This document shows, in pieces, positions 12,701 to 24,913 of a stretch of 64,000 nucleotides of DNA. Source of the stretch: Triglochin maritima (taxonomy: Eukaryota; Streptophyta; Magnoliopsida; Alismatales; Juncaginaceae); NCBI GenBank assembly GCA_963682175.1, contig OY821782.1, forward strand, positions 32,509,741 through 32,573,740, written 5' to 3'. A model generated the notes under the pieces. The model was not told where the DNA came from. It worked only from the letters and a program-made list of their open reading frames with translations, and ran no database searches. The position numbers and the translations under genes are program-made. How positions within the stretch are numbered: position 1 is the first letter of the stretch; each line of letters starts with the position of its first letter.

Positions 12701-13110
12701 CGGTTGACCGTTTCTTTAAGAATAAAAAAACGTTTGAACGACTAAGTCATCGGTCGAACTTAAACAGTTATCACTTAAGTCATCGATTGAACAAATATAG
12801 GGGTCGGTCGACCGATTAAGGGGTTTAGGCCAGGGTAAAAAGGTTAACGGTCGAACTCAACTGGTCGTGCGTTCGATCGAAAATAACATGAAGATTTGGC
12901 CACAAGACAGAGTCTACGTTCGGTAGAACGGTTGCTTGGCAACGTTCGACCGAAAATAACAGGCACTTTGGGAAGACTCAAAAGTCTTCATCCGGTTGAC
13001 CACCAAATAGGCATCGTTCGACCGATGGCCAAAAGTATTTTAAGGTTTACGTAAATACGACCGTTGCAGAATACAACAAGCCTAACAGTCAGAATCCAAC
13101 TCTCTGTGGT
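9798..13110 (-). mobile_element. Gypsy-type LTR-like sequence, interrupted by a solo LTR
   Basis: It starts TGTAACATCCCTGAAAT, a start typical of LTRs of plant chromovirus-like Gypsy elements, and includes a passage (about 10000-10200) of the kind seen in such LTRs (cysteine-less, no long real ORF, 'CGCTCACGACCTGAAAAT'). The solo LTR 10596-12019 splits it. After that, 12025-13110 continues with the same GGTCGACCG-like motifs, and a further LTR-like start TGTAGGATCGATGG appears near 12484. No coding domain was found. The orientation and the right limit are uncertain. Confidence 0.4.
10596..12019 (+). repeat. Solo LTR of an Athila/Tat-like Gypsy family, plus orientation
   Basis: It starts TGATTGACATC and ends CGACTAATCA. 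The flanking 5-mers CAAAT (10591-10595) and CGAAT (12020-12024) match except for one change compatible with CpG deamination. Inside are a TATAAATAGAACTC promoter-like motif near 11120, a pair of divergent CCAATTGGCGG sequences near 10970-11000 and the end segment GTGCACTTGCGGT shared with the LTRs at 23375, 37743 and 58784. No internal region is attached, so it is a recombination product. Confidence 0.75.
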
Positions 13111-13505
13111 CCGGATGTTGTTTATAACGTTTTAGTCTATTTGGAGAAGTTTCATTAGTCCCACATCGGGCGAGTGTCCCTAGTTGCTTTTTTCTTGTCT
13201 ATAAATAGAACTCATTTTTTTCCTTTGTAAACCACTCATTGCTTGGTGGTCATTCGCTCTACTTAGAGTAAAACTTTGAAGCAAAACTTAAGTTGAGAGA
13301 TGCTACTTGTAATGCGAGTCATAAATAAATGAAATCTTTGTTAGTTTCATGTTCTCTTTTTATTCTTGCATGCTTAGCTTAATTTTATTTTATTAATTTT
13401 AGTAGAATTAGTTAAAATGTTCTCTTCTTAATATAAATGTTAGTTTAATAATTATTGAGTAGTTTCATCCCACTTTGGCCGGTGGAGATGATGTACATTA
13501 TGTTT
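13110..13505 (+). repeat. Fragment of the same LTR family
   Basis: From about 13140 the sequence follows the promoter and R region of the solo LTR at 10596-12019: 'CCCACATCGGGCGAGTGTCCC', TATAAATAGAACTC, the 'CATTGCTTGGTGG' segment, and a TGTAATGCGAGTCA segment near 13307. Both LTR ends are missing. Confidence 0.6.
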
Positions 13506-13669
13506 TGAGGTTTTGATGTTTGACGAATTTTGATTATGTAGTTATAATGAGAAAATTTAAAAGTTGGAAACCTTGTAGGATTATCTTGTAACAAACATGT
13601 TTGAAGTTAATATAATTTTTTTTAAATTATTATATTATTTTTGAGTTGATATATTTTTAAAGGGTGCCC

Positions 13670-14125
13670 ACCCTTCAAAATCATCACGGGTCTGCTCCTG
13701 GTGTCATTAACAAGAAAATTGAGAGAGTTGGTGGATCTGACAACCAAGAAAATAGTAAATATTTTATATGTCCAAGAAACCAAATGGGTAGGTGAAAAGG
13801 GCAAAGAGGTAGAAAATATAATTTTTAAATTATGATATAGTGGAAAAGATAAAAACAAGAATGATGTGGGGATTTTGGTAGATAATAGCTTAAGAAATGA
13901 GGTTGTGGATGTTAAAAGAGAAGGAGATCGAATAATTTTGATAAAGTTAGTGATAAGAAAATTAGTTTTAAATGTCATTAGTACCTACTGCCTATGCCCC
14001 ACAGGTAGGTTTGAGCGAAATATTGAGGAAACAATTTTGAGAAGACCTCGATATAATGGTGGGAGAGATTCCTAAAAGTGATTTTTTTTGCATTAGAGGA
14101 GATTTCAACGATCATGTTTAGGGTT
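13670..14125 (+). pseudogene. LINE (RTE-like) endonuclease domain fragment
   Basis: Across two or three frames on the plus strand the sequence gives the order of an APE-type LINE endonuclease: a segment around LRELVDLTTKK, then YVQETKWVGEKGKEVE, then DVGILVDNSLRNEVVDVKREGDR, then VLNVISTY, and finally a GDFNDHV motif. The last corresponds to the conserved GDFN catalytic motif of such endonucleases, which nick target DNA. Only the domain middle is present, with frameshifts and stops; no reverse transcriptase follows. It is a dead, 5'- and 3'-truncated copy. Confidence 0.7.
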
Positions 14126-14738
14126 GTAAACGGGACGAGTAATACCCGTGTACACACCTCGGTCGGGTACGGGTACAAATTTTTTTATTCTACTCGGTCA
14201 ATCAACAGATTGGATACAAATATACATATTATTCGTACCCATTAATATATATTTATATTAAATACGTAATCAAAAATACAAAAACCAAAAGACCTCTCAC
14301 CTAACACTATTCTCGTGCCGCTTGCCCAACTCTTTGAAGTTTAGAGAAAACAACTAATTATAAAAACAAGATATTACCGTGAAGAATGACCCAATAACTA
14401 AAACAACTTTTTTGGGTCTCATTTTTTCTTCTCACCATGTGATTTTTTCTATTCTCCAAAGTATGACAAATTGTGATATATAGATATGTGTTGTAGTTGA
14501 CACAACTAATGGGATCATGGGCATTTGGAACCAAAAATTATTTAACAGTAGTACCAAGAAGCAAAAAAAAGTGAATTCTAAAAGTGGAGAGTTGTGAGAG
14601 CCATTTTTAAGAATCAAATTCTAATCACAAAATCAATTTCTGCTGATTTTGATGTTGTTGGGATGAAGGCGATATATTTTGTTGCCCTAATTGGAGTGGA
14701 GCAGGAGTATTGCTGTGGAGGTGGTTGACTTGATGGGA
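14126..14738. other. AT-rich spacer with a short repeat-like start
   Basis: Begins with GGTTGTAAACGGGACGAG and a later GGTCGGGTACGGGTAC, a phrase common in plant hAT-type non-autonomous repeats; the remainder shows nothing I can name. Confidence 0.3.
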
Positions 14739-14805
14739 GTGTTTGGCAAACTTGATTCTTTTATAGATTCTACAAAATCGAGTCAAGAATCAACATCCAA
14801 ACGAC
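14739..14805. repeat. Small palindromic MITE-like repeat
   Basis: Ends GTGTTTGG and CCAAACGAC are inverted, and an inner pair (CTTGATTCTT / AAGAATCAA region) is also inverted, giving a roughly 67-bp hairpin. This resembles a very short hAT-type MITE. No target duplication was verified. Confidence 0.4.
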
Positions 14806-15228
14806 CCCAAAGACTATAGACTCCTCTCTGCGAATCCAATAAAAAGCTTCAAATTTAAATTAAAAAAACAAAACAAATCCGGACAGTCAGATCAGACTAA
14901 ATAAAAACCAAATGTATCAGAACAGAAGAAAAAAAACCCTTTTACAACACATTCAGAGCCTTCAGACTTCAACCGAGCATTAGAGGCATGTATAAATATT
15001 ACTAAATACTTTTAACACCAAAAATCAGCGATAAATTAATATCAATGGGAGGACGTAAATGTGTCACTGTGGTGGTCTGGTTATCTGGAGCACAGTTATC
15101 TTGCTGTTTCTTTTACAAGCCCTTGTTTAGTTGGAGCAGAATTATCGGGATTTTTTTGTTCGGGCAACTTCTCAAGCGCAAGGTTATCGCTTTTCTACAG
15201 GCTCCTGTTTACTAGGGAGAGGGATCAT

Positions 15229-18200
15229 TTAGCTGTTGCACCGACAGTTCTTGTTTATCTGCCGCATCATTTGCTGGGTCTTTTCCAAGGGCTTTGGTTT
15301 ACCAAGAGTTGAACCATTTGCTTCTTTTTCTAGAGAATTCTGCTTATTTCCAGCAGAATTATCTTCCTGCTTTTCTACTGGCTCGCACGGACGCCATATG
15401 GTTCCTTTTGGTTCATCCATCAAGGCTATACCTTTCATTTCTAAGTCGGCCCTGATCTGATCAGACCGAGCATATTCTTTGTTTTTTCTTGCCAATGCCC
15501 TCTCTCTGATTTGCTCTGATATCTTTTCTTCAGTAATATTTGCCCTTCCCAATGCCGTAGCTTTAAGTTCCAGTACCGGTAAGGTGGTCAATAAACACGG
15601 TCAGATGCATTATCAAGCTGTTTATCTGAGTAATTAACATCTGAACGGTAATGGGTACGCATTAAGAAGAATCTCAAAGCCAAAGGATGATATTTTGCTA
15701 TGATCTGTAATTACACAAAATTAGTGTAAATAAAAAAAGAAAAGAAAAAAGAACTCAAGGAAAAACTGAAAAAGATTAAGATGCATGAAACTTTCCACTT
15801 ACATCACGGATCGTTGTCCCTGTTGACAAAACCATTGTGTATCCAGTAGCTCACTTCGCTTTCCGGAAAAGCAGCACAACTCTGAGCAACCTCATTTTCA
15901 TGATGAGGAAATACCAAATCCTCCCCTCCTCCATGGATATCAAAAACCTGGCTTAGGTAATGGTAACTCATTGCACTGCATTCAATATGCCAACCAGGCC
16001 TGCCTGGACCCCACTTGCTATTCCAGCTGGGTTCACCTGGTTTAGCAGCCTGAAAATGAATACAACCACATCTCAGCACGATAGGTACTAACAGTCCTAC
16101 ACAGTAGATAAGAAAACATCTGAAATACTCACTTTCCAAAGTGCAAAATCTGCAGGGTTTTTCTTTCTTGTATCAACTACAACACGTCCACCTCCACCAG
16201 CTCTATTGTCGTCCAATTTACGGCCAGATAGACAACCATAATTTGGGAAATTATCAACAGAGAAGTAGACGTCTCTATCAAGAGGATAACCGCAGCCATT
16301 CTCTATAATCTATTCTTTTGTATAATATTCGGTCAGATAAAAAATTGCAAACATTTTGCCACCAAAATACATTCTCACATGAACTGTTTAAAAACAATCA
16401 ACAATACATTCGAATGTATCAACTGTTTAGTATTCCAAAGCTGATGTGGCCATACGACAATAAACAAAATGCCATCCTCCAAGCATGACATTTCAAATAC
16501 TAACAGTACTAGAGATCTTATAATAATTTTTAGGTCTGAAGAAATAATAGAAGAAAAGTTGGAAAACTATACCTTGTCTATCGTCTCAAGAATTTGATCT
16601 ATGTGGGTAGAAACATGTGGTTCACAGGTTGGGGGCAGGCACTGTAGAACTTCCATATCACATGAAAATTCTTTGGAAAATCAATCACTCAGTTCTAATG
16701 GATTAACTTTACTTTCATTTGCACTTTTAATTATCTGTAGATAGAAATGAGCCTATAAAGATAGGTTCACATAGAGCCTATAACTTTTTAAAATTTATGG
16801 AGGAAAAGCATATAGTAAAAAAAAATCCAAAAACTACAACAATCAATCACAAACAATTTGCTCAAAAGCTATGTTAAAAAGTTAAAAAAAAAGGTGACAT
16901 GTGACAACTATGAAGATAATGTTATAGAAATTATGACCACAAGAGGCACTGAGGCAGCGACAAATATGGCCAAGAGATCTACCTCGGCATTTGGATTTTG
17001 GACAAACAAATGAAAACAGGATCTAAACAATCTCATAATAGAGTACATCCAATGTGTATCCAACGTGGTTCATGTACCACTTGGGTGGGGGAGAAATCGA
17101 AAGTTAATCCTCACCCCCGTAACAACCCGTAGTAAGTGGGATGCGGATCCGGAATCTACCTAATAATTAAAATTAACCCCACCAATTATCCAAAAAAACT
17201 CATAATAGTGTAGGTATTATTCTTCAATTAGCAGAATTTTGAAAATAAAAACATCACCCCAATACATCAAAAGAGGCTCCTGCATGAGTGAGGTATAAGG
17301 GTATCAAACGTATGCAACCCTGGTAAAAAGAGAGGTTTCCAGATCAACCGTTGATTCTACGAAACTAGATATATGTTCCTGTCTTGCTGATATTGATAAA
17401 TTGATTGATTTATTTCTTATAACAATTCTATGATAAAATAAACTACCATTTGCTTTGACTCTTATGTTGACCTTTTCCTTTGTCAGTCTTGACTAGAGAT
17501 CGTAAATCTTGATAATAGAGAGTAAAAAATTGTCTGAAGTAAATTTGTAGTCTCAGCCCACATCACCGAACTTTTTATTTGATTTTGTGGCTTAGTTGTA
17601 GGCTTTAGTTTTGCCTAAGCTTGGATGTCATGTTGGTCAACAAATACTACCTCGAGAAATTCCAAACAACCGTCTAGAGACTCTCTACACGTCTCAAAGT
17701 GAAGCATTTGTCAGAAAGGACCAAAGTTATTCTAAATTACAGGAGCAGAAATGTGACTAATATTTGGGGGAGATGACTATATATTTTCATCTACACTTTC
17801 CGAGCAATAATCACAACCCATATAGTGGTGTTTAGCTAGACAAGGCCTGAACAAAACGTGATACTGAACTCGGTTACAGCACAAATAGCTCAAACATATA
17901 TGGAATAACTATAGCAAAAAACAGAACAAAAGGAAATTAGATTTTAAAAAAGTAACTAAGAAATAGAATTCAGTGCCAGAAATTGTTAAGAGCAAAGTAA
18001 AATGAAAATCGTAACAGAGTTTCTTTTGTCTTTTTAAGTATAAAAGCTTACAAGTTATAATTTAAAGAAGATTAACATTAGTTTTATATTCAAGAGCATG
18101 CTTTTGGAAGTACCCACAATCTGTATAAAGTTCCTTCCTTAACATCAATATCGGTAAAATTGCGTACATAGTTTACATCGTAGCCCAAGTGTTTCAGGTA

Positions 18201-19106
18201 TGTAATTCAAAATTTAGAGTTCAATAAAATGGATATGGATCCAAAAGAAGACAGAAACATGTGGAATGAAAAGGTCACGTAATTTAAGAAACAACTATGT
18301 AACTTGAACATTGTACATCCTGAAACACTCTCCTGATGTTATAAGCACAGTTTATCCTTTAGCAGCCACACTTAAATCGGGAATTAAGTTTAAAGAGTGT
18401 CAATTACGATGATAAAGATAAGTGCAAGAGGGTTGAAACTCTTATTCAATCAAGCCGATTGTCAACCACACCAAGAAAGCTATAAACCTATCTTTTTTTG
18501 GCAAGAATGTAGATCTATGTATTCTCCTGTGATTCAACAGCACTACCACATAAGAAAATCAAACATCAATAGGGACAATGCTATAGTGAGGGGGAGTCAA
18601 GTTACCCCTTGGATTTTAGGTTTCCACCTAGTTTGTAAGAACCCTTTGTGATTCCAACCAGACTAGATTTTATAGTGTCTATAAATTTCGACGACCTTGA
18701 ATTGTCTTTACCAACACCGATCCCCTTGACCTGAATTCCTAGTCACTGTGCGGAAGCACGAAATTATATATCAACAGTGACTTTCGGCACTAAAATATAG
18801 AACTACTAGAAATCGGAAACAAATAGAGTCCCCAAACCAGATTCCAATTTCCATCAATTAATCCGACATGCAGAGAAGATCAATTTAAACTCCACTTTTC
18901 GGTGCACAATCAAATCAAGGCGAGAGCACGATAGCGAACCTGTGGAGCACATCGAAGGTGACGTAAGCCCTAGCGTGGCCGATGTGGCTGAAGTCGTAGG
19001 GCGTGACGCCGCAGACGTACATGGAGACCTTCCCCGGAACTAGGGTTTTGAACAGCTCCTTCTGCTTCGTCATGGTGTTGAAGATCGTCAGCTCCGGCGG
19101 GGCCAT
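15229..19106 (-). pseudogene. Cysteinyl-tRNA synthetase gene copy, disabled
   Basis: Exons on the minus strand: 19106-18940 (start [26 protein letters not shown], the HIGH-motif region), 18201-18144 (YVRNFTDID), 16670-16573 (LPPTCEPHVS), 16309-16133 ([19 protein letters not shown]), 16049-15803 ([28 protein letters not shown]), then 15704 onward ([11 protein letters not shown]) and the C-terminal part ending at 15229 (KNKEYARSDQIRADL, WRPCEP). The enzyme charges tRNA-Cys; zinc ligands Cys and His of the family are visible. Lesions: the KMSKS catalytic loop is deleted with a frameshift near 15825; the acceptor before 18201 reads AC, not AG; the exon between TDID and LPPTCEP was not found; about 130 residues are deleted with a frameshift near 15595. 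Retained introns show a degraded gene duplicate, not a retrocopy. A functional copy should exist elsewhere. Confidence 0.85.
16680..18140. other. Large intron of the synthetase pseudogene; possible decayed SINE
   Basis: No exon was recognised in this interval, including the one expected to encode the DKIIKRA segment. At about 17270-17360 there is a stretch (GAGGTATAAGGG...AAAAGAGAGGTTTCC) reminiscent of plant Au-type SINEs, too diverged to call firmly. Another GC-richer patch lies at 17080-17170. Confidence 0.3.
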
Positions 19107-19221
19107 CGCGGCGTCCGGAAGGAAACCCTGGATGTCTCAAACCCTAGACACCATAGCACGGGGGAATAGATAGATAGATACCGATTCAGGTTAAGGGAGA
19201 AGGCGTGGGCGATTTTTTTGG

Positions 19222-19280
19222 CTATTCGTCGTCGTAAAACTACTTAAATCATCCGTAAGATTACAATTTTGTCCTTCTAC
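19222..19280 (+). repeat. Left terminal inverted repeat of the MULE
   Basis: CTATTCGTCGTCGTAAAACT and the following ACTTAAATC match the reverse complement of the right end. MULE ends normally bind the transposase and contain the promoters of the internal genes; the PMD gene starts 139 bp inside this end. Confidence 0.8.
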
Positions 19281-19360
19281 CCTTTCTACTAATATAACTT
19301 CTCATTTCACTCTTTTAACACAACTTTCTCTTCATATCACTCTTCTATTCCCCACATAAA

Positions 19361-21929
19361 ATGTCTCGGAGGCCAGGAAAAGAACCAGCGGAGACCCCTG
19401 ACTACTCACATCTGGTAAATTACCTTGTTTATTTCAATTAATTTAAAAAAAACATTTTTTAGTCGAGCGGTCGCGGGAGACGCCCGACCCAACGATCGGG
19501 CGGTCGCGGGAACCGCCTCCCCCATGACCAGACGTCTACGGGAGACGTCTCCCACGTACGGTAGGCGTCTCCCGCAGACGCCCGGTTTTTTTTTGTTTGT
19601 TAAAATTGATTATAAATTGTGATAAAATTTAAATAAATTGAATATTATGTTAATAATGAGTTAAATTAGTTTAGTAAATCGTTTATTGATTATAAATTGT
19701 GATAATTAATAAATAAATTGATTATTATGTTAGTAATTAGTTGTGTACGATTTTAGTAAAGGATTATTGATTAATTGTGATAATTGTTAAATTAATAGAT
19801 TATTCAGTTAATAATTAGTTTAATTATTTTAGTAAATTCATTAATAAATTTGTATTTTTAAAATTTAATTAATAGTCATCGGGTTACCGTGGAGGAAAAG
19901 GGAAATCAATTCCCTTACGCGCGGTACGTAGTATAGCAGACGAGTCAGGTCCTCGTCATCCACGTACACGTGGTATTTCTGCTTCAGTTAGGCGAGAGAG
20001 AGATCTGTTACGTCGTCGTCAGACACCTGGAGAGTCTTTCGACGACGAGGATGATTCAGATGAGCTGAGGAGTCACGACGACAGTGACGATGGCGGCCGA
20101 TACGACTTGGGGCCACAGGAGGAGGCGGTACATCAGGCCGGTCGAGGACGGGGGCGACACGGTGGTCCTTCATCTGAGTGGGTCATTAGGAAGGATCGAG
20201 GTAGCCGGTTTGTGACCGGTGATTCGAGTTCGTGCACTGTAGACGCCCGAGCTCAGAAGAAGAAGAGGGGTGATGACGAGTCTTGGATCGTCATGGATAT
20301 TATTCCCGGTGGTCCTGTAGATGGCAGCATCATTCTGAGTTTCGGAGGCCACGTCGCCAGACACATCTGGGATGGTGAGGAGCGGAAGGTTTTGAAGTGT
20401 CATAATCGGCACAGAGCCTGTACGACATTGCAGGCATGGCGCTCAGTGATGACTGAGGATATGACGGCGACCGTGGTTGACAGTGGATTGGGTCACTTGC
20501 CGTACAACATGTTTTCCTGCATCGACGTGCCGTTGATTTCGGCATTCGTGGAGCGGTGGCAGCCTGACACCAACACTTTCCACTTGCCGTTCGGAGAGAT
20601 GACGATCATGTTGGATGACGTCTTTCAGATTCTGCACATTCCTGTTGAGGGTCCCATGGTCAGTGCGCAGGCGCCGACATCTGAGCTGAAGTTATATGTA
20701 TCTGAGTTGCTGGGTGTCAGCCTGGAGGGTCTTGGGCGGGATAGCTCATTTTGGAGTGGCGGTGGTGTTAGTATCGACGTTGTGGACGAGTGTTGCAGAC
20801 GGGGGCGACCACTACAGACTGAGGATACGCAGATGACTGCTTATTTCTTCTTACTGCTAGGCCGCGTACTGTTTGCCGACAAGAGCGGTTCCAGACTGAG
20901 ACCACGCGACTTATTAGAGGCGAGGGACCCAGATACCATTGGTGATTACTCATGGGGGTCGGCGACGTTGGCATATCTATATCGCCAGCTGGGCATATCT
21001 AGTCGTGCTGATTGTGGTCAGATTACGGGTTGTCTTACACTGCTGCAGGCTTGGATATATGAGTATTTTCCTGCTTTCCGCCCACATCGTGAGCGGAAGA
21101 TTGTTGAGCGTGGCCATCCTCGTTCGCGTATGTGGGCTGTCCGGGCAGAGGATAAGAGCGAGAGTCGACTTCTTTCTATTCGTAGACGACTAGATCAGAT
21201 GACTGCATCGCAGGTATATAATGTATATATCATTCACGTTTATTTAAATTTAACTTTATTATTATTAACGTATAAACGTTTAGGTGGAGTGGTTACCGTA
21301 TGGTCCCAAGCCTGCTGTAGCTGTGCCGAGGACTACATTTATGGGCGTTATTCGTTATAGGGATATCACAGAGCCTTATTTACCTGATCGTGTGTTACGT
21401 CAGTTAGGTTACGTTCAGGTGATCCCGGTTGACATCCCGACGCCCGACCATGCAGTACGGTCTGCGATTGCGACGATGTACGACGTCAGGCACAACGTTT
21501 CGTCTGCGGAATCGGTTTGGAGGACATTTCCGAGAGTAGGACGACTACACCTGACCGATCTGAGTCGTAGCCGCGACCCCTCCACTTGTGCTCCAGATTA
21601 TTTGCAGTGGTTCGGTAGGTGCTCACATCCACTACTCATACGCGGTATCATTCCGAGACCGGAGAGACCACTAGATAGGACATGTGCCGATGCGGTAAGT
21701 TTATCTTCTTTTTTTAAATTTTAAAGTATATTTTGTTATTGTACGCTAATTTTTATTTTACATACAGTGGATGAGTAGGGCGATACGGTGTACGCAGCCG
21801 TTCTTGCGAGAGAGAGACATCATGCCGACTGAGTCGACGAGACTTGCATGTACAAATTGGGATCGCCTGATCGAGGATTGGAACAGCCAGTTGGGCATTT
21901 CGGACCATGATTCAGATGTTGAGCTGTAG
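19361..21929 (+). CDS. Plant mobile domain (PMD, MAIN-like) protein, four exons, intact
   Basis: Exons 19361-19414, 19876-21213, 21284-21694 and 21768-21929 join with GT-AG introns, all in phase 0, to an uninterrupted 654-residue ORF. The ATG at 19361 (MSRRPGKEPAE) is preferred because exon 2 stays open back to its acceptor. The N-terminal 110 residues are basic then acidic (RRRQTPGE, FDDEDDSDE) and probably disordered. The PMD follows, with LISAFVERWQPDTNTFHLPF, GEMTIMLDDVFQILHIPVEG and later LGYVQVIPVDIP, as in the 'aminotransferase-like plant mobile domain' family (MAIN/MAIL1 proteins, involved in genome stability and silencing in Arabidopsis). PMD genes are known both inside MULEs and Gypsy elements and as host genes. 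Here it lies inside a MULE, next to a transposase with several lesions, yet itself has no stop or frameshift. Its exact biochemical role is unknown. Confidence 0.85.
19462..19588. repeat. GC-rich imperfect palindrome in intron 1 of the PMD gene
   Basis: A GC-rich island in an AT-rich intron: GCGGTCGCGGGAGACGCCCG near its start and GGCGTCTCCCGCAGACGCCC near its end are near reverse complements, and GGGAGACGTCTCCC in between is itself a palindrome. It mirrors a hairpin in intron 1 of the oppositely oriented transposase gene at 26488-26603. Confidence 0.65.
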
Positions 21930-23374
21930 TTGTCTTGCTTTTACTTTCGTTTTGTTGCACTGTTAGTACATTTGTTGGTATTTGCTTATGTTTATTTGTG
22001 TACTCTTATTATTTATTTCCGACGAACATATCTTCTACATATTTCTTTGACTATCGTATTTTTTAACATTTATTTTTCACGAAAAGATTTTCAACTTATT
22101 TCTTTAGATATGAAATAATATTTAAATTTAAAATACGGTAAAAGAACAACACGATATAAGTAGAAATACACGATATATTATACATTACAAAAACATTACA
22201 AATTACAATCAACGTAACCGGTTCCAATACTCCATCCTACTTTGGTACTGATCCTCCCATCCAACAACACTCTCATCTCGCTTTTGATACCATAAGGTCG
22301 CTATAGGAGGTACTGGGAAATCATCAAGTAATTCCAAACGAATAAAATGAGCGTAACTCCCTAAATGAGCAATGACCAACTCTCTGACAGGCCTCGTCAT
22401 GGTAGACGGACAATCCCAGGGTAGAACAGTAAGACACGGGAACAACGAACCATCCGTTCCCACTGCGAAATACATGACCGCACATTTGTAAAAATTCGCA
22501 ATAGGAAACAAGTCGGACCAAACCTCCATATAATGATCCTCGCCACAACCTCCCCCGCCCCAATCAATTCGTTGACGAGCATCTCTCACATCGCCGAAAT
22601 AGACTGTCTCATAAATAGGATGTGCACCTATGTCATTAGAAATCGCACGACGGGCGTACGACCAGTTCTCCTGACCACCATGAAAGACATCAGCAACACA
22701 TCGAAATCCACAGTTGCCATCAGCACGTACGTCATTCCACCTTTGCAGAAATGGCAAAATGATTCCTGGCAGTCTATCATTATATGGGAAGTTGTCCACG
22801 TCAACCCGTCCGGACACTGTAAGATAGATAAATAACAATTCATTAAAACAACAAAATTAGGAGATAATATATTCAACCCCATTTAGATTACTGATATATA
22901 TTAACTAACATAACAACAAAGATATCGACATACCAGAAGATCCTGTGCCCGTATTCAAGGACGATCGAGACGAATTAGACCGACGACCCCTGCTCCCACT
23001 ACTGCCAGACCGACCACGACCCCTGCCCCCACTACTGCCAGACCGACCACGACCTCGCTCAGCATACTCGAAGGCACTCGGGTCCCGACGTGTCGACTTC
23101 CCCCTAGGTCGACCTCGTACCTTAGTATTTTCTATAGTTCGACTGATCGGGGTGTAACTGTTCGTATAAAATACGAGAGGCACTACGAATTACTGCAGGG
23201 TCGCTCTGCGAGATCTCATCCACTAGCTTCCGAAAATGCTCGACGTCTTGTGCTGACTGATCAACAAACTCTGACATCTGGACTCCTTCTCCGATAACAA
23301 GTGTTTTCCAGAATGGATGAATCTGCTCTAAATAAATTCCATCACCTGACGCCAAACACTCGTACATGGTACAG

Positions 23375-24913
23375 CGATTGACATCATTTCATGCTTATAT
23401 TTGTACCTTATATCCATTATCTTACACCTAAGCAATGCTACGTGACGAGTTTTATGTTTAGTTTTCAGAAATAAAGAGGTTTGAAGAGAAGAGTCATGAA
23501 AGGACCCAAAAGCAGGAAAAAAAGACCTAATTGTGAGACCTGGGGACCAAGATGCAAGGGAGAAGGACCTGATCGTAAGACAGAAGGACCTAAGAGCAAA
23601 ACAGGAAACTCCACACCATCATGAGGAGTAGTTTGTCAATTCGATTCGGGTCGGAGCTCCACTAAACAAGTTAGATGCATCCAAGACCAAGAAACACACC
23701 AAGGAAAGCCCACCAGAAGACCCAGACGGATCTGGGCTTTATAGGCCGCCAATTGGCGGTCTGGAACCGCCAATTGGCGGTCTGGATCATGCAAGATCCG
23801 CCCCAACTTCTCCTGGACTTGTATTAGTGTTCGTTTAGGCTATTTTTGGTATTGGTTTAGTCCCACATCGGGGGATTGTCCCCGATTAGCTTTTTCCATG
23901 CTTATAAATAGAACTCTTCACCTTCCATTGTAATTACCCATTGTTTGGTGGCATTCTCTCTACTAAGGAGTGAGCCTTGAAGCAATAACTCAAGGTGGAG
24001 AAAAGTGCTACCTTCAATGTGAGTCATTGTTAATAAAAGTTTATTTGTTTGTTTTAATCTTGTCTTGTTATGTTGCTTGTTTTGTGTGGTTTGTTTTACT
24101 TTGCTTAATTTCTTGTTTAGTAATTTCAGTATCTTAGTTAAATGTTTTCTTTGCTTAGTCTAATCAGTAGTGTAATGAGTAGTGAGTAGTTCCATCCTCA
24201 TTTGGGGGGTGGAGAAATATGTGATATAATCATGTAGTGTATTAAGTGTGTGTTATCTTTATCCCTTGAGCTTTATATGATTTCCATAACCATCTAATGG
24301 GTTTTCACTCTTATCTTTGATATGCTAATGCTCTTGAATGAAGCTTAGCTTATGCTTTGATTAGTGGACCTATTTTATGGGGAATGATAAGGTTAGGATA
24401 TGGATGAAGTTAATATTGGAAACACAATTTGTAGTGTATGAGCTCTTGTTGCCTTTACCTTAGCTAATGTCTTGTATGTTTTAATGATGTAGTGAAATCT
24501 TAATTCATGTGGAGGCATAGTAGGGTATAGTCTTTATACTTGAGTTCATGTAGCTTCATTCCAATTATTGTCTTGTATGTTTTAATGATGTAGTCTTATC
24601 TTAATTCATGTAGAGGCAAAGTTGGATGTAGTTTTATGATTTCATGCACTACATGTTGTGAGGAGCTTAATGAACACACACACACTTCTTTATGTTCACA
24701 TTATTTCTCTACTCCCTTTGGGGCTTAGTTTATTGCTTATCTCCATTTCCATTTGCATCTTAGTGTAGTTTAGTGTAACAAACCTTTCTTCCCTTTCTTT
24801 ACCTATCGCCTTCGCACAAACCAAGTGTCGACACACCTCCCAGTGGACGACCCGTATTTGCCACCGCTTCAACGCGGCCGTGCACTTGCGGTTAAATATA
24901 AAACGATCAATCA
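23375..24913 (+). repeat. Solo LTR (Athila-like family) inserted in the MULE transposase
   Basis: 1,539 bp, starts CGATTGACATC (the TG has become CG) and ends CGATCAATCA, flanked by the exact 5-bp duplication TACAG (23370-23374 and 24914-24918). Contains TATAAATAGAACTC near 23903, two CCAATTGGCGG copies near 23750-23775, and the GTGCACTTGCGGT end segment. It closely resembles the inverted copy at 37743-39296. Confidence 0.9.

Noticed and set aside
13866..14075. Independent small gene
   Set aside because: It is one frame of the LINE endonuclease fragment.
15061..15460. Plus-strand ORFs opposite the synthetase C-terminus
   Set aside because: They are antisense to the exon ending at 15229 and show no family pattern.
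20107..20940. Several minus-strand ORFs (such as 20170-20412 and 20768-20974) over the PMD gene
   Set aside because: They are antisense shadows of a long, phased coding exon; no motif or splice signal supports them.
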